The notes beneath the pieces were generated by a model, which saw nothing but the letters and a program-made list of their open reading frames with translations, did not search any database and was not told the origin of the DNA. A DNA stretch of 64,000 nucleotides from Terricaulis sp. (GTDB taxonomy: Bacteria; Pseudomonadota; Alphaproteobacteria; Caulobacterales; Aquidulcibacteraceae): NCBI GenBank assembly GCA_024707365.1, contig JANPZV010000004.1, positions 186,001 through 250,000 of the forward strand, written 5' to 3'. Position numbers and translations under genes: made by a program. Shown in pieces: positions 43,521-53,625 of the stretch; positions within the stretch are counted from its first letter, which is position 1; each line of letters starts with the position of its first letter.

Positions 43521-45180
43521 ATGCTCGGGCTCATGCAGGATTGGCCGCTGACGGTCGATAAAATTCTCGACCATGCGCGGATCAATTTCCCACGCCGCGA
43601 GATCGTCACCCGCTCAATCGAAGACGGCTCGCTTTCGCGGACAACATATTACAACGTGTGGCGGCGCGCCCAGCAGGTCACCAACGCATTGCAGGAGCGC
43701 GGCATCGGGCTCGGCGATCGCGTGGCCACGCTTGCCTGGAACACCGAGCGGCACATGGAGGTCTGGTACGGCGCCATGGGCATGGGCGCTGTGCTGCATA
43801 CGCTGAACCCGCGCCTTTTCCCCGAACAGATCGCCTGGATCGCCAATCACGCCGAAGACAAAGCGATTTTCTTCGATCTCACCTTCACCCCGATCATCGC
43901 CGCGATCGCCTCAAAGCTGCCGAACGTCAAATTCTTCGTGGCGCTGACAGATCGCGATCACCTGCCGCAGGCTGATATTCCAAACCTTATCGCCTATGAG
44001 GATTTCATCGAAGGCCACGCCCCGGACGCAAAATGGGGCGGCTTCGATGAAAACACCGCCGCCGGGCTCTGCTACACCTCCGGCACCACGGGCGAGCCCA
44101 AGGGCGTGCTCTATTCGCACCGCTCCAACGTGTTGCACGGCATGGCCGCCAACAGCGTCGATTGCTTCGGCGCGGGCGCGGCGGACGTGGTGCTGCCGGT
44201 GGTGCCGATGTTCCACGCCAATGCCTGGGCGATCGCGTTCGTTGCGCCCATGTGCGGCGCCAAGCTTGTCATGCCCGGCGCGAAGTTGGACGGGCAGAGC
44301 GTCTATGAATTGCTGGAGTCGGAGAAGGTCACATTCACTGCGGCGGTGCCGACGGTGTGGCTGATGCTGCTCAACTATATGCAGGAAAACAAGCTGAAGC
44401 TTTCCACGCTCAAGCGCGTCGCCATCGGCGGCTCGGCTGTGCCCGAACGCGTGCTGCGCGCGTTTGAGGAAGATTATGGCGTGGAAGTGATCCACGCCTG
44501 GGGCATGACGGAAATGAGCCCGATCGGCACGATCGGCAAGCTCTTGCCTGAGCATTACGCGATGGATCACGAAAGCCAGATCAAAGCCAAGCTCAAGCAG
44601 GGCCGGGCGCTGTTCACCGTCGAGATGAAAATTGTCGATGATGAGGGCGTGGAAAAGCCGCATGACGGCAAGGCCTTTGGGCGCCTCTTGGTGAAAGGCC
44701 CGGCCGTGGCGCGCGCGTATTTCAAAAACGCCGGCGCCAAGAACGAGAATGGCGAATGCTTGGAAGCGTGCGGCTTTTTCGATACCGGCGACGTCGCGAC
44801 GCTTGACGAGCTTGGCGTGATGCAAATCACCGACCGCGCCAAGGACGTGATCAAGTCCGGCGGCGAATGGATCAGCTTCGATCGACATCGAAAATATCGC
44901 GGTCGGCGCCGAAGGCGTGGCGAACGCGGCGGTGATTGGCGTCTATCATCCCAAATGGGATGAGCGCCCGCTGCTGATCATCGAGCCCAAGCCCGGCGCC
45001 AATCCGACGCGCGAGCAGCTTCTGAGCTTTCTTGAAGGCAAGATCGCCAAATGGTGGATGCCTGATGATGTCCAGTTCGTGGAGAAAATCCCGCTCGGCG
45101 CCACCGGCAAGATCAACAAGCTCACCCTGCGCGAGACGTTTAAGGCGTATAAGCTCCCCAGCACGCAGGCGGCGGAATAG
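43521..45180 (+). CDS. long/medium-chain fatty-acid--CoA ligase, one frameshift
   Basis: AMP-forming ligase of about 552 residues after repair. '[19 protein letters not shown]' is the AMP-binding P-loop. '[13 protein letters not shown]' and '[14 protein letters not shown]' are core motifs A5 and A7, and 'KSGGEWIS' and '[10 protein letters not shown]' with the catalytic Lys lie at the C-terminal domain. An extra T at 44877-44878 shifts the frame; removal gives '[14 protein letters not shown]'. The N-terminus '[19 protein letters not shown]' resembles AlkK-like ligases. It should activate a fatty acid for beta-oxidation. GGGAGG precedes the ATG. Confidence 0.92.
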
Positions 45181-45191
45181 GCGCAACGAAA

Positions 45192-45219
45192 AACAGCGCC
45201 GGTTTGATCCGGCGCTGTT
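45192..45219 (+). terminator. terminator hairpin after acyl-CoA ligase gene
   Basis: AACAGCGCCGG-tttgat-CCGGCGCTGTT, a perfect 11-bp stem 11 bases after the stop, with a weak tail TTCCTGTG. Probably an intrinsic terminator, possibly acting on both strands given the flanking AAAAA on the other side. Confidence 0.7.
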
Positions 45220-45316
45220 CCTGTGCCTTGGGTTCCCAATCTTGCGATCGTTCCGCCTTGGCATGGAGACAACGGGCGGGCGCACGGATCGTTCCGCGCT
45301 TGGCTGAAATTTTTTG

Positions 45317-45333
45317 CGTTCCGACGCTTTAGG
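45317..45333. repeat. partial copy of the gene-end repeat at the MBL gene stop
   Basis: GTTCCGACGCTTTAGG. On the minus strand this reads CCTAAAGCGTCGGAAC, the end of the repeat at 14876. It contains the stop codon of the MBL hydrolase gene. The opposite half is missing. Confidence 0.5.
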
Positions 45334-46228
45334 CCAGCCGGTATGTGCGCGCCACGCTGGGCGCGCCGTCGCAACGCACCCGCCCGCGCTTCACCAGCCG
45401 GATCATGTGCGCCAGCACCGAATGCGCGGCGGCCGGGTGCAGGCGCTTGTCCACCGCCGCATACATCACCGCCACCATGTCCGGGATGCGGGTATCGCCC
45501 GCTTCAAGCCGGGCGATAATCTGCGCCTCGCGCTCGAGCCGGTGGGCGATATAGGCGTCGATGAACGGGCGCGGCTGCAAAATCGGCGGGCCGTGCGTGG
45601 GCCAGAGCGTGGTGAAATCGCGGGCGCGCACTTTTTCGAGGCTGGCGAGGTAATCGTCCATATCGCCATCGGGCGGCGAGATCACGGTGGTGGACCAGCC
45701 CATGATGTGATCGCCGCTGAAGAGGGCGTTTTCCTCCAGCAGCGCAAAGGCGGTGTGGTTGGCGGTGTGGCCCGGCGTGGCGATGGCTTCGAGCGTCCAG
45801 CCGGGGCCGGAAAAGCGCGCGCCATCCGATGCGAATGCGTCAGGCTCAAAGCCAAGATCTTCATCCGCTTCCACGCGCAGATCGATATCGCTTTTCGCCA
45901 CCGCGATCGGCGAGGCGTAGACTTTCGCGCCCGTGCGCGCCGCCAGCGGATGCGCGGCCGGGCTGTGATCGGCGTGCCCATGCGTGACGAAGATATGCGT
46001 GACGCGCTCGCCTTCAAGCGCGCTGGAAAGCGCGTCCAGATGCGCGGGATCATCCGGGCCAGGATCAATCACCGCCACCTCGCCGCGGCCGATGATGTAA
46101 ACGCCGGTGCCGTGAAAGGTGAAGGGGCCCGGATTGTTGGCGAGCAGCCGGCGGATGAGCGGGCTCACCTGTTGCGGCGCGCCGTAGCTGAATTCCATCT
46201 CGCGCACGAAGGGGATGGGCTCCGCCAC
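45329..46228 (-). CDS. MBL-fold metallo-hydrolase
   Basis: 299 residues from a GTG start preceded by GAGG. Metal-binding motif 'FVTHGHADHSPAA' (HxHxDH), then 'ATPGHTANHTAFAL', 'ALFSGDHIMGW' and 'LWPTHGPPI' give the remaining ligands. The C-terminal winged-helix-like part ('HSVLAHMIRLVKRGRVRCDG') is typical of LACTB2-like proteins, which can act as RNases or thioesterase-like hydrolases. Its true substrate is unknown. Lies just downstream of the ATP-grasp-like gene on the same strand. Confidence 0.88.
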   Translation of the reverse strand: MAEPIPFVREMEFSYGAPQQVSPLIRRLLANNPGPFTFHGTGVYIIGRGEVAVIDPGPDDPAHLDALSSALEGERVTHIFVTHGHADHSPAAHPLAARTGAKVYASPIAVAKSDIDLRVEADEDLGFEPDAFASDGARFSGPGWTLEAIATPGHTANHTAFALLEENALFSGDHIMGWSTTVISPPDGDMDDYLASLEKVRARDFTTLWPTHGPPILQPRPFIDAYIAHRLEREAQIIARLEAGDTRIPDMVAVMYAAVDKRLHPAAAHSVLAHMIRLVKRGRVRCDGAPSVARTYRLA

Positions 46229-46237
46229 GCTCGCGCC

Positions 46238-47192
46238 TCAGCTTTTTTATGAAATCGCGGAATGCGCGTGCGAGAATTCCGGCGGCGACGATCTTATCGG
46301 GGAGATTGAGATCAATCGGCGGGCCCATATCGGTTTTGTTGGCGTCCACGATTTGCAAGCCGCCATCCTTGCGGTCGCGCAGCACGTCAACGCCGCCCCA
46401 TTCAAGGCCGATATCGGCGCAGAAGGCGCTGATGCGGGCGATCTCATCGGCGGAGAACACCTCATCAGGCCGGCGCAGCAGCACTTCGACATTGGTGTTT
46501 TGAAAGCGCTTGGAGACGGGCCGGCGTTTCACAAACACCACGATCGGCTTGCCGCCCAGCGTGCAGGTGCGCAAATCCTCGACCATGGCAAGATCGGGCG
46601 TGCGGTTATCGATCACGCGCTGATACACGCGCCCCGGCGCGGCTGGCTGCGGGCATTTCACAATGCGCCCGTCATGTGCGGCGTTGATCTGCGATTTCTC
46701 CACGGCCTCGCCGACGAAGGCGCTGGGATCGATCGCCAAGCTTGCCCCGAAGGCCGCTTCGCTGGCGGCGGCGACGCGGGATTTGGAAATGTCCCAGCAG
46801 GCGAAATTGATCAGCTTGGCGCCGGGCTTGGTGTTTTGCGGCGCGCCGTTTGGCGAATAGGTGGCGTCCTCGAACTGCATCACCACGTCGGCTTGCGAAA
46901 TGTCCTTGGCGAGCACCGCTCCGGCGAGGTGGCTCACCGCGCGTATGAGATACCAGGGGCGTGCGCGCTCAGGCGTGAAATAGATGCTGAAACGCGGGCC
47001 GATCGGCTCGGCTGCGCGCCAGGAGAAGAAAAACCGAAACCAAGCCGTCACCTCGCCGATCACTTTCGGCGAATAGGGCACGCGCGCCCCGGTTTTGCGC
47101 ACGGTGAGGCCGGTTAAGCCAAACTCAAAATCACGCAGCCACACGCGGCCGGATGTTTGAAAGGCTCCAGGGGCGGGGCTCTGAACGCTCAA
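46238..47192 (-). CDS. ATP-grasp-like protein of unknown function
   Basis: About 317 residues. C-terminal blocks 'NVEVLLRRPDEVFSADEIA', 'LEWGGVDVLRDRKDGGLQIVDANKTDMGPP' resemble the metal- and ATP-binding part of ATP-grasp proteins; 'PIVVFVKRRPVSKRFQN' is upstream. The frame as given reads through the next gene to 46065. Removing one A from the six-base run at 46243-46248 ends it as '..FRDFIKS' at 46238, 9 bases before the MBL start, which looks more natural. N-terminal half not recognised ('GPRFSIYFTPERARPWYLIRAV'). The ligand is unknown. Confidence 0.65.
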
Positions 47193-47231
47193 CGCAATGC
47201 TCCGCGGCCCGCTGTTTGCATCGTGTGTACC

Positions 47232-47357
47232 ATGGCGCGCGCTTTCGACATCCTATTGTTTGCCCTGGAGCGTTTGCGCACAGTGTTAACGGCGCTTGCT
47301 CTCATTATTCTAATCAAGCTTGCGTTCGTTATGTTCCTACCGGCGCCGGCTGGTTAA
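47232..47357 (+). CDS. possible small membrane peptide
   Basis: 41 residues from ATG 47232: a charged start 'MARAFDILLFALERLRTV' then one span 'LTALALIILIKLAFVMF'. It ends within the last bases of the convergent TIGR01244 gene. There is no strong ribosome-binding site. It is plausible as a small membrane protein but could be chance. Confidence 0.35.
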   Translation: MARAFDILLFALERLRTVLTALALIILIKLAFVMFLPAPAG

Positions 47358-47787
47358 GCCTTCGGCGCAAGTCCCTCAAGCGCTCCCCGTGCGCCGCTTA
47401 GGTCGTAGCCTGCCTCTTGGGCCTTGGCGATGATCTCATCTGGCCCGAGCCGCCCCTCCAGCGCCTGCGCCAACGCCCAAGCCGTAACCGAGCGCGTGCC
47501 GCTCCGGCAATAGGCCAGAACAGGTTCCGGCGCTTCGGCGAGCACCTGGGCCATGCGCTCAACCACGTTGGGGGGCGGGGGCATGCCGCTGGGCAATGCG
47601 TGGTATTGGAGGCCGTGCGCCGCCGCCGCCGCCGCGATCTCCGCGCCCGGCGTCTGATCGGGGCTTTCGCCCTCGGGGCGATTATTGATGATCGTCTTGA
47701 AACCGGCCGCCGCCGCGCGGGCGACGTCCTCTACGCTGATTTGGGGGAGACGGCGAAAGCCGGCGTGACGGGTTTGAACGTGCTCAT
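47354..47787 (-). CDS. TIGR01244 family sulfur transferase/phosphatase-like protein, one frameshift
   Basis: 144 residues after repair. The true start 'MSTFKPVTPAFAVSP' at 47787 is in another frame from the rest. Adding one G to the five-G run at 47744-47748 (plus strand) gives 'FAVSPQISVEDVARAAAAGFKTIINNRPEGE'. The signature 'VLAYCRSGTRSVTAWALAQ' is a Cys-x5-Arg loop as in the BLH/dual-specificity-phosphatase-like group. Family members occur as a domain of beta-lactamase-hydrolase-like sulfide-metabolism proteins. Divergent from oppB. Confidence 0.88.
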
Positions 47788-47871
47788 GATCGCCTAAGTT
47801 GACACGGTCTTTCCAGGAAGCAAGGTTGCGCGCGCACTGCTTCGCCGCTTCGGCGCCATTGGGACGATGGG

Positions 47872-48800
47872 ATGATTGCTTTAGCCGTTCGGCGTTTGAT
47901 CGTCGCAATCCCCACGCTGCTCGCCATTATTGTCGCTGCGTTCCTGCTGATGAAGGCCGCTCCGGGCGGGCCCTTCACGCTGGAGCGGCAATTGCCGCCC
48001 GAGATCGAGCAGCGCCTGCAAGCCAAATTCGGCCTCGATAAGCCCGTGCACGAGCAATTGCTCGGCTATCTCGGCGGCCTCGCGCGCGGGGATTTGGGGC
48101 CCTCGATGGTCTATAAGGACAAAACCGTCGCTGACATTCTGGTGGAGGGCGCCCCACCAGCCTGCTGCTGGGGTTCAGCGCCATGGCGCTGGCGCTGTTC
48201 ATGGGCGGGGGCCTCGGCATCATCGCCGCGCTCAACCAGAACAAGGTGCAAGATTTCACGGTTATGGCGATTGCGATCGCCGGGGTGTGTTTGCCGCCCC
48301 TTGTCGTGGGCCCCATTCTGCAGCTGCTTTTGGGCATCCAGTTGGAACTCCTTCCCAGCAAGGGCCTGCACCGGGACCAATTTGGCCTCGTCTATCTCCT
48401 CATGCCCGTGTTCACGTTGGCGTTGCCGCTGATCGCGATTGTTTCGCGGCTGATGCGCGCCTCGATGATTGAGGCGTTGCGCTCGAACGCGATCCGCACC
48501 GCCCGCGCCAAGGGGCTGCCTGAAACGCAGGTGATCTTGCGCCATGCGCTGCCGATCGCGCTTTTGCCGGTGGTGTCCTATGTCGGGCCTGCGCTTGCGG
48601 GGGTGATGGCCGGCTCGTTCGTGATCGAGACCGTGTTCCAGCTGCCCGGCATCGGCAAGCAATTCGTGCTCGCGGCGACGCAGCGCGATTACACGCTCGT
48701 GATGGGCGTGGTGCTGATTTATTCGTTCCTCATCATCCTGCTCAACCTCGCCGCGGACCTGATGTACCGCTGGCTTGATCCAAGGGCGCGCACGGCATGA
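47872..48800 (+). CDS. oppB: peptide ABC transporter permease (OppB type), one frameshift
   Basis: Inner-membrane permease of 309 residues after repair. The N-terminus 'IALAVRRLIVAIPTLLAIIV' and 'FGLDKPVHEQLLGYLGGLARGDLG' is standard for the DppB/OppB family. The permease loop 'EALRSNAIRTARAKGLPETQVILRHALPIALLPVV' lies in the second frame. Adding one C to CCCC at 48152-48155 joins them as 'VEGAPTSLLLGFSAMALALF'. The stop overlaps the oppC ATG (ATGA). Substrate peptides are not known. Confidence 0.93.
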
Positions 48801-49706
48801 CCGATGTTTTCTTAGACGACGCCCTGCCGCCGCAGGCGATCAAGGGCCGCTCCCTTTGGGAAGATGCGCGCCGGCGGCTGATGCGCAACCCGGCTGCGGT
48901 GGCGAGCCTTTATGTGGTGGCCATCCTTGTGCTGATCGCCGCCTTTGGCCCGTTCCTCTGGGTGCACAAGGTCGATGAGATTTTCCGCGACAGCGTCGGC
49001 ATCGCGCCCACCTGGGAAAATTGGCACATTCTCGGCACCGACACCGAAGGCCGCGACATGGGTGGCCCGGCTCATTTTTGGCTTGGGCATTTCCTTGCTC
49101 GTGGGCCTTGCCGCCACCGTGGTTGCGATCACCATCGGGGTCACGTTCGGCGCTATCGCCGGCTTCATTGGCGGCTATGTCGATGAAGCGATGATGCGCT
49201 TTGTGGACGTGCTTTACGCCATTCCGTTCGTGTTCTTCGTCATCGTGCTGATGACGGTGATCGATACGCCCGATCCGATGGTGAAGCTGCTCTGGATCTT
49301 CGCCGCGATTGGCGCGGTTGAATGGCTCACCATGGCGCGCATCGTGCGCGGGCAAACCATTTCATTGCGCAAGAAGGAATTTGTGGAGGCCGCGCGCGCG
49401 GCCGGGGCCAAGCCGCTCGAGATCGTGTTCCGGCATATCGTGCCGAACGTGCTCGGCCCGGTCGTGGTTTTCGCCACGCTCAATATTCCGGTGATCATCC
49501 TGGCGGAGAGCTTTCTGTCGTTCATCGGCCTTGGCGTGCAGGAGCCGCTGACATCGCTCGGCAGCCTGCTTTCGCGCGGCAAGGATCAGATGACGAATGC
49601 GCCCTGGATGCTGATTGCGCCGGCCGTTACGATGTTGATCGCGCTTTTGGCGCTCAATTTCCTGGGTGACGGCCTGCGCGACGCGCTCGATCCGAAGGAG
49701 AGATAA
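48797..49706 (+). CDS. oppC: peptide ABC transporter permease (OppC type), one frameshift
   Basis: 302 residues after repair. 'LWEDARRRLMRNPAAVASLYVV' is the OppC N-terminal extension and first span. 'HILGTDTEGRDM' follows, and 'EFVEAARAAGAKPLEIVFRHIVPNVLGPVVV' is the EAA loop that contacts the ATPase. An extra G at 49060-49062 shifts the frame; removal gives 'GRDMVARLIFGLGISLL'. It pairs with OppB to form the channel. No ATP-binding subunit gene follows; oppA is next. Confidence 0.93.
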
Positions 49707-49709
49707 GCC

Positions 49710-51335
49710 ATGGCGTTCTGGACTGACCGCCGCTCGCTGCTCAAATCAGCCGCTGGCCTCACGGCCGCAGGATCGCTCGGCGCCTGCGCCAATGGCCGCA
49801 TCATCGGCTTTGACAAACAAAAGCGCTCGCTCGACATCGCCAATTCGTCCGAGCCGCTCTCGCTCGATCCGCACAAGGCCACCGGCACCTGGGAAAACAA
49901 CATTATCGGCAACATGTTCGTCGGCCTCACCACCGAGAACGCCGCATCTGAGCCTGTTCCCGGCATGGCCGAAAGCTGGGAAGTCAGCGATGACAGCCTG
50001 ACCTGGACGTTCCATCTGCGGCCCGCCAATTGGTCAGACGGCGAGCCCTGCAACGCGCATGATTTCGCCTTCGGCATGCGCCGCATCCTCGATCCAGAGA
50101 CGCTCTCGCAATACGCCTCCTTCCTGTTTCCCTTGAAGAACGCCCAGGCGATCAATGAGGGGCGGATGGATAAGGCCGAACTCGGCGTGAACGCGATCGA
50201 TGATCTGACGCTGGAAATTCAGTTGGAGCATCCCGCGCCGTATCTGCCGCAATTGCTCAAGCACTACACCGCCTATCCGGTGCCGCAGCACCTCGTCGAG
50301 CGCGTGGGCGATGCCTGGACGCACCCGGACAATATGGTCGTCAACGGGCCCTACAAGCTCGTGCGCTGGTGGTCGAACTACATCATTCACCTTGAGCGCA
50401 ATCCCGGCTTTTACGACAACGATCATGTCGTGCTTGAGCACCTTTATTTCTATCCGTCCAACGATGTGCAGGCGTCCGCGCGCCAGGTGGAGAGCGGGGA
50501 GGCGGGCTGGTCCACGCGCTTTCCGTCCAACCAGGTTGAGCGCTTGCGCCGCGATCTGCCCGGCTATGTGCGCGTCGCGCCATATCTCACGATCAATTAT
50601 TTCTCGTTCAACATGACGCGCCCGCCGTTCAACGATCTGCGCGTGCGCCAAGCGCTGACGATGGCCTATGACCGCGAATTCGTGGCCAACCAGATTTATC
50701 GCACCGGCGAGCAGCCGGCGTTCAAATTCATCCCGCCTGGGGTGTTTGGCTATCCCGGCACGGCGCGCTATCGCTGGTCGGATCAATCCATCGCCGAGCG
50801 CAAGCGCGAGGCTGAGCGGCTGTTGCGCGCGGCCGGCTATGGCCCAAACAATCCGCTTCGCTTCGCATTTTCGCACCGCAACACCAGCGATAATCCGCGC
50901 GTGGCCGTCGTGGTGCAGAACGATTGGAACTCGATCGCGCCCTGGGTGACGGTGGAGCTGCGCGGGGTCGAAAACCAAGTGCACTACTCCAACCTGCGCG
51001 CAAAGAATTTCGATTGCGGCGATGGCGGCTGGATCGGCGATTACAACGACGCCAAGAATTTCCTGTATCTCTTTGAGGGCCGCACCGGGGTGCAGAATTA
51101 TCCGGGCTACGACAATCCGACGTACAATCGCCTTGTCATGGAATCGGACTCTGAAATGAACCCAGAGCGGCGCGGCCTGCTGATGCAGGAGGCCGAGCAG
51201 CTGATCCTCGATGAATGCCCGATGTGCTGCAGCGTGTTCATCAACTCGACCAACCTCGTGCACCCCGATCTCACCGGGTACGAGGATAATGTCGAAGACA
51301 TCCACCGCGCCCGCTGGTTCGGCATCAAGGCTTGA
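49710..51335 (+). CDS. oppA: peptide ABC transporter substrate-binding protein (SBP_bac_5)
   Basis: 541 residues. Signal 'DRRSLLKSAAGLTAAGSLGAC' carries a twin-arginine-like start and a lipobox, so it is probably a lipoprotein exported folded. SBP family 5 motifs: 'LDIANSSEPLSLDPHKATGTWE', 'WTFHLRPANWSDGEPCNAHDFAFGMRRIL' and 'VRQALTMAYDREFVANQIY'. It captures peptides in the periplasm for OppB/OppC. AAGGAG precedes the ATG. The frame is intact. Confidence 0.94.
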   Translation: MAFWTDRRSLLKSAAGLTAAGSLGACANGRIIGFDKQKRSLDIANSSEPLSLDPHKATGTWENNIIGNMFVGLTTENAASEPVPGMAESWEVSDDSLTWTFHLRPANWSDGEPCNAHDFAFGMRRILDPETLSQYASFLFPLKNAQAINEGRMDKAELGVNAIDDLTLEIQLEHPAPYLPQLLKHYTAYPVPQHLVERVGDAWTHPDNMVVNGPYKLVRWWSNYIIHLERNPGFYDNDHVVLEHLYFYPSNDVQASARQVESGEAGWSTRFPSNQVERLRRDLPGYVRVAPYLTINYFSFNMTRPPFNDLRVRQALTMAYDREFVANQIYRTGEQPAFKFIPPGVFGYPGTARYRWSDQSIAERKREAERLLRAAGYGPNNPLRFAFSHRNTSDNPRVAVVVQNDWNSIAPWVTVELRGVENQVHYSNLRAKNFDCGDGGWIGDYNDAKNFLYLFEGRTGVQNYPGYDNPTYNRLVMESDSEMNPERRGLLMQEAEQLILDECPMCCSVFINSTNLVHPDLTGYEDNVEDIHRARWFGIKA

Positions 51336-51384
51336 GGTTGATGAAGGCGCACGCCGCAAAGGCGCGCGCCTCCACGCAGCAAGT

Positions 51385-53580
51385 TTAGAACGGCCCGCCT
51401 GCTTCTTCGGCGCCGATGGCTTTCACCGCGAACGCGTAATCGTGCGCCACCTCGCGCAGATATTCAAACCGCGCCGCGCTGCCGCCATGGCCTGCGCCCA
51501 TATGCATTTTGAGCAGAATGGGGCGGCCGCTGGTTGTGTGCGGGCGGAGCTTGGCCACGAATTTTTGCGGCTCCCAATAGGTCACGCGCGGATCGGTGAG
51601 CCCGCCTGTGGCGAGCACGGCCGGATAGGCTTTGGCTTCGATATTTGAGTAGGGGCAATACGAGGCGATGTAGTCATACGCCGCCTCATCCTCCAGCGGA
51701 TTGCCCCATTCGGGCCATTCCGGCGGCGTCAGCGGCAGGCTCACATCGCTCATCGTGTTGAGCACGTCCACGAACGGCACGCCCGCGATCACGCCCGCCC
51801 AGAGATCGGGGCGCATATTGTTGATCGCGCCCATCAAGAGCCCGCCGGCTGAGCGGCCCTCGCACACGATATGGCCGGCGCGGCCATATCCCTTATCGAT
51901 CAGCTCCTCGGCGCAGGCGATGAAATCGGTGAATGTGTTTTTCTTGGTGAAGCGCTTGCCGTCTTCAAACCAGGCGGCCCCCATATCGGCGCCGCCGCGG
52001 ATGTGGGCGATGGCGTAGATCCAGCCGCGATCAACCAGGCTAAAGCGCCGAATGGAGAAATTGGCCTCCATGGAAATGCCGTAGGAGCCATAGCCGTAGA
52101 GATAGAGCGGGGCGCTGCCGTCCGTCGGCGTGCCGCGCTTCATCAGCACGGTGATCGGCACGCGCTTGCCATCGCTCGCGGTGGCCCAGAGCCGGCGTGA
52201 GATATAATCGGCCGCGTTGTGCCCGGAGGGGATTTCCTGGGTTTTGCGCAGCGTGCGCGCGCGCGTGGCCATGTCGTAGTCAAACCACTGCAGCGGCGTT
52301 GTGGGCGAGTCATACACAAAGCGCAGGATGGTGGTGTCGTATTCATATCCGCCGCTCATCCCGAGCGCGTAGGTTTCCTCCGATTGCGCGATCGTGTGCT
52401 CTTGACCGCTGACGTGGCGCACGACGATGCGCGGCAGCGCGTTCTCTTTTTCCGCGCGCGCCAGATAATCCTTGGTGGCGTGCAGATCGGTGATGTAGCG
52501 GCCCGCTTGGTAGGGAATGAAATCGCGCCAATAGGCGCGCGCAGTGCGCCCCGGCTCGCACGTCATGACCTTGAAATCGACCGCGCCATCGGCGTTGGTC
52601 AGCACATACCAGCGGCCGTTCCAATAGGTTGGATCATATTTGAGATCGGTTTCGCGCGGATGGAAAACAGTCGGCGCGGCTTCGGGATTGGCGGCGGGGA
52701 TGGTCAGCAATTCCGACTGGCTGTTATTGCCGGCGCGGATGGTGATGAAATCCTCGCTTTCATTGACGCCCACGCTGATGAAGAAGCCATCGTCCGGCTC
52801 ATCATACACCAGCGCATCCTCGCCGCCCGCGACTGGGCGGCGATAGATTTTCGAGGGACGGCCGTTTTCATCGCGCCAAGTCCAGAAAATGTAACGCCCA
52901 TCGGGGGACCAGGTGTAGTTGCCGGTGCAATTGCTGATCGCGTTCGCGTGCAGCTGCCCGCTCTCAAGATCCTTGATATGGACAGTGTAAATCTCCGAGC
53001 CCTGCTCATCGACGGCGTAAGCATAGAGCTTGTGATCAGGCGAGTGCTGCGCGGAGGTGAGTCGGAAATAGGTTTTGCCCGCGCCCATCGCATCGGTATC
53101 GAGCAGGATTTGCTCTGGCCCTTCGCTGCCGCGCGGGCGGCGCGCATAGATCGGATATTGGGCGCCCACATTGAAGCGGCGATAATATTCCCACGGCCCA
53201 TCGGCGGCCGGCACCGATGAATCGTCATCCTTGGTGCGTCCGCGCAGTTCTTGATAGATGCGCTCCTGCAATTCGCCGGTGCTCTCCATCAAAGCTTCGC
53301 GATAGGAATTTTCGGCGTCGAGGTTTTCGCGGATGTCGGCGCGCAGAAGGCTCGGGTCGCGCATCACCGCCTGCCAATTGTCGTCCTTCATCCAGGCGTA
53401 ATCGTCCGTGCGGGTGCGGCCCAATTGGGTGATGCTTTTGGGCTCGCGGCGCGCGATGGGGGGCGTTGTGCTCATGGAGGGCGTATCCGTTGGCGTTGGT
53501 GCGGCGGAGGTGGCGCAGGCGGGCAAAAGGCCCAGCACCGGCAGGGCGGCGCTGGCTTGAAGCAGAGTGCGGCGGTTCAT
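51385..53580 (-). CDS. S9 family oligopeptidase (oligopeptidase B type), exported
   Basis: 731 residues. N-terminal Tat-like signal 'NRRTLLQASAALPVLGLLPAC' with lipobox. A beta-propeller ('YTWSPDGRYIFWTWRDENGRP') and a catalytic alpha/beta domain follow. Ser is in 'CEGRSAGGLLMGA', Asp in 'GGLTDPRVTYWEP' and His in 'MGAGHGGSAAR', as in prolyl oligopeptidase-family oligopeptidase B, which cuts after basic residues in short peptides. It converges with oppA, so surface peptide trimming and uptake may be linked (inference). Confidence 0.93.
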   Translation of the reverse strand: MNRRTLLQASAALPVLGLLPACATSAAPTPTDTPSMSTTPPIARREPKSITQLGRTRTDDYAWMKDDNWQAVMRDPSLLRADIRENLDAENSYREALMESTGELQERIYQELRGRTKDDDSSVPAADGPWEYYRRFNVGAQYPIYARRPRGSEGPEQILLDTDAMGAGKTYFRLTSAQHSPDHKLYAYAVDEQGSEIYTVHIKDLESGQLHANAISNCTGNYTWSPDGRYIFWTWRDENGRPSKIYRRPVAGGEDALVYDEPDDGFFISVGVNESEDFITIRAGNNSQSELLTIPAANPEAAPTVFHPRETDLKYDPTYWNGRWYVLTNADGAVDFKVMTCEPGRTARAYWRDFIPYQAGRYITDLHATKDYLARAEKENALPRIVVRHVSGQEHTIAQSEETYALGMSGGYEYDTTILRFVYDSPTTPLQWFDYDMATRARTLRKTQEIPSGHNAADYISRRLWATASDGKRVPITVLMKRGTPTDGSAPLYLYGYGSYGISMEANFSIRRFSLVDRGWIYAIAHIRGGADMGAAWFEDGKRFTKKNTFTDFIACAEELIDKGYGRAGHIVCEGRSAGGLLMGAINNMRPDLWAGVIAGVPFVDVLNTMSDVSLPLTPPEWPEWGNPLEDEAAYDYIASYCPYSNIEAKAYPAVLATGGLTDPRVTYWEPQKFVAKLRPHTTSGRPILLKMHMGAGHGGSAARFEYLREVAHDYAFAVKAIGAEEAGGPF

Positions 53581-53625
53581 GTCTATCCTTCCGATCGGTT
53601 TGCGCGATGCTATCGGGCGGACGTT

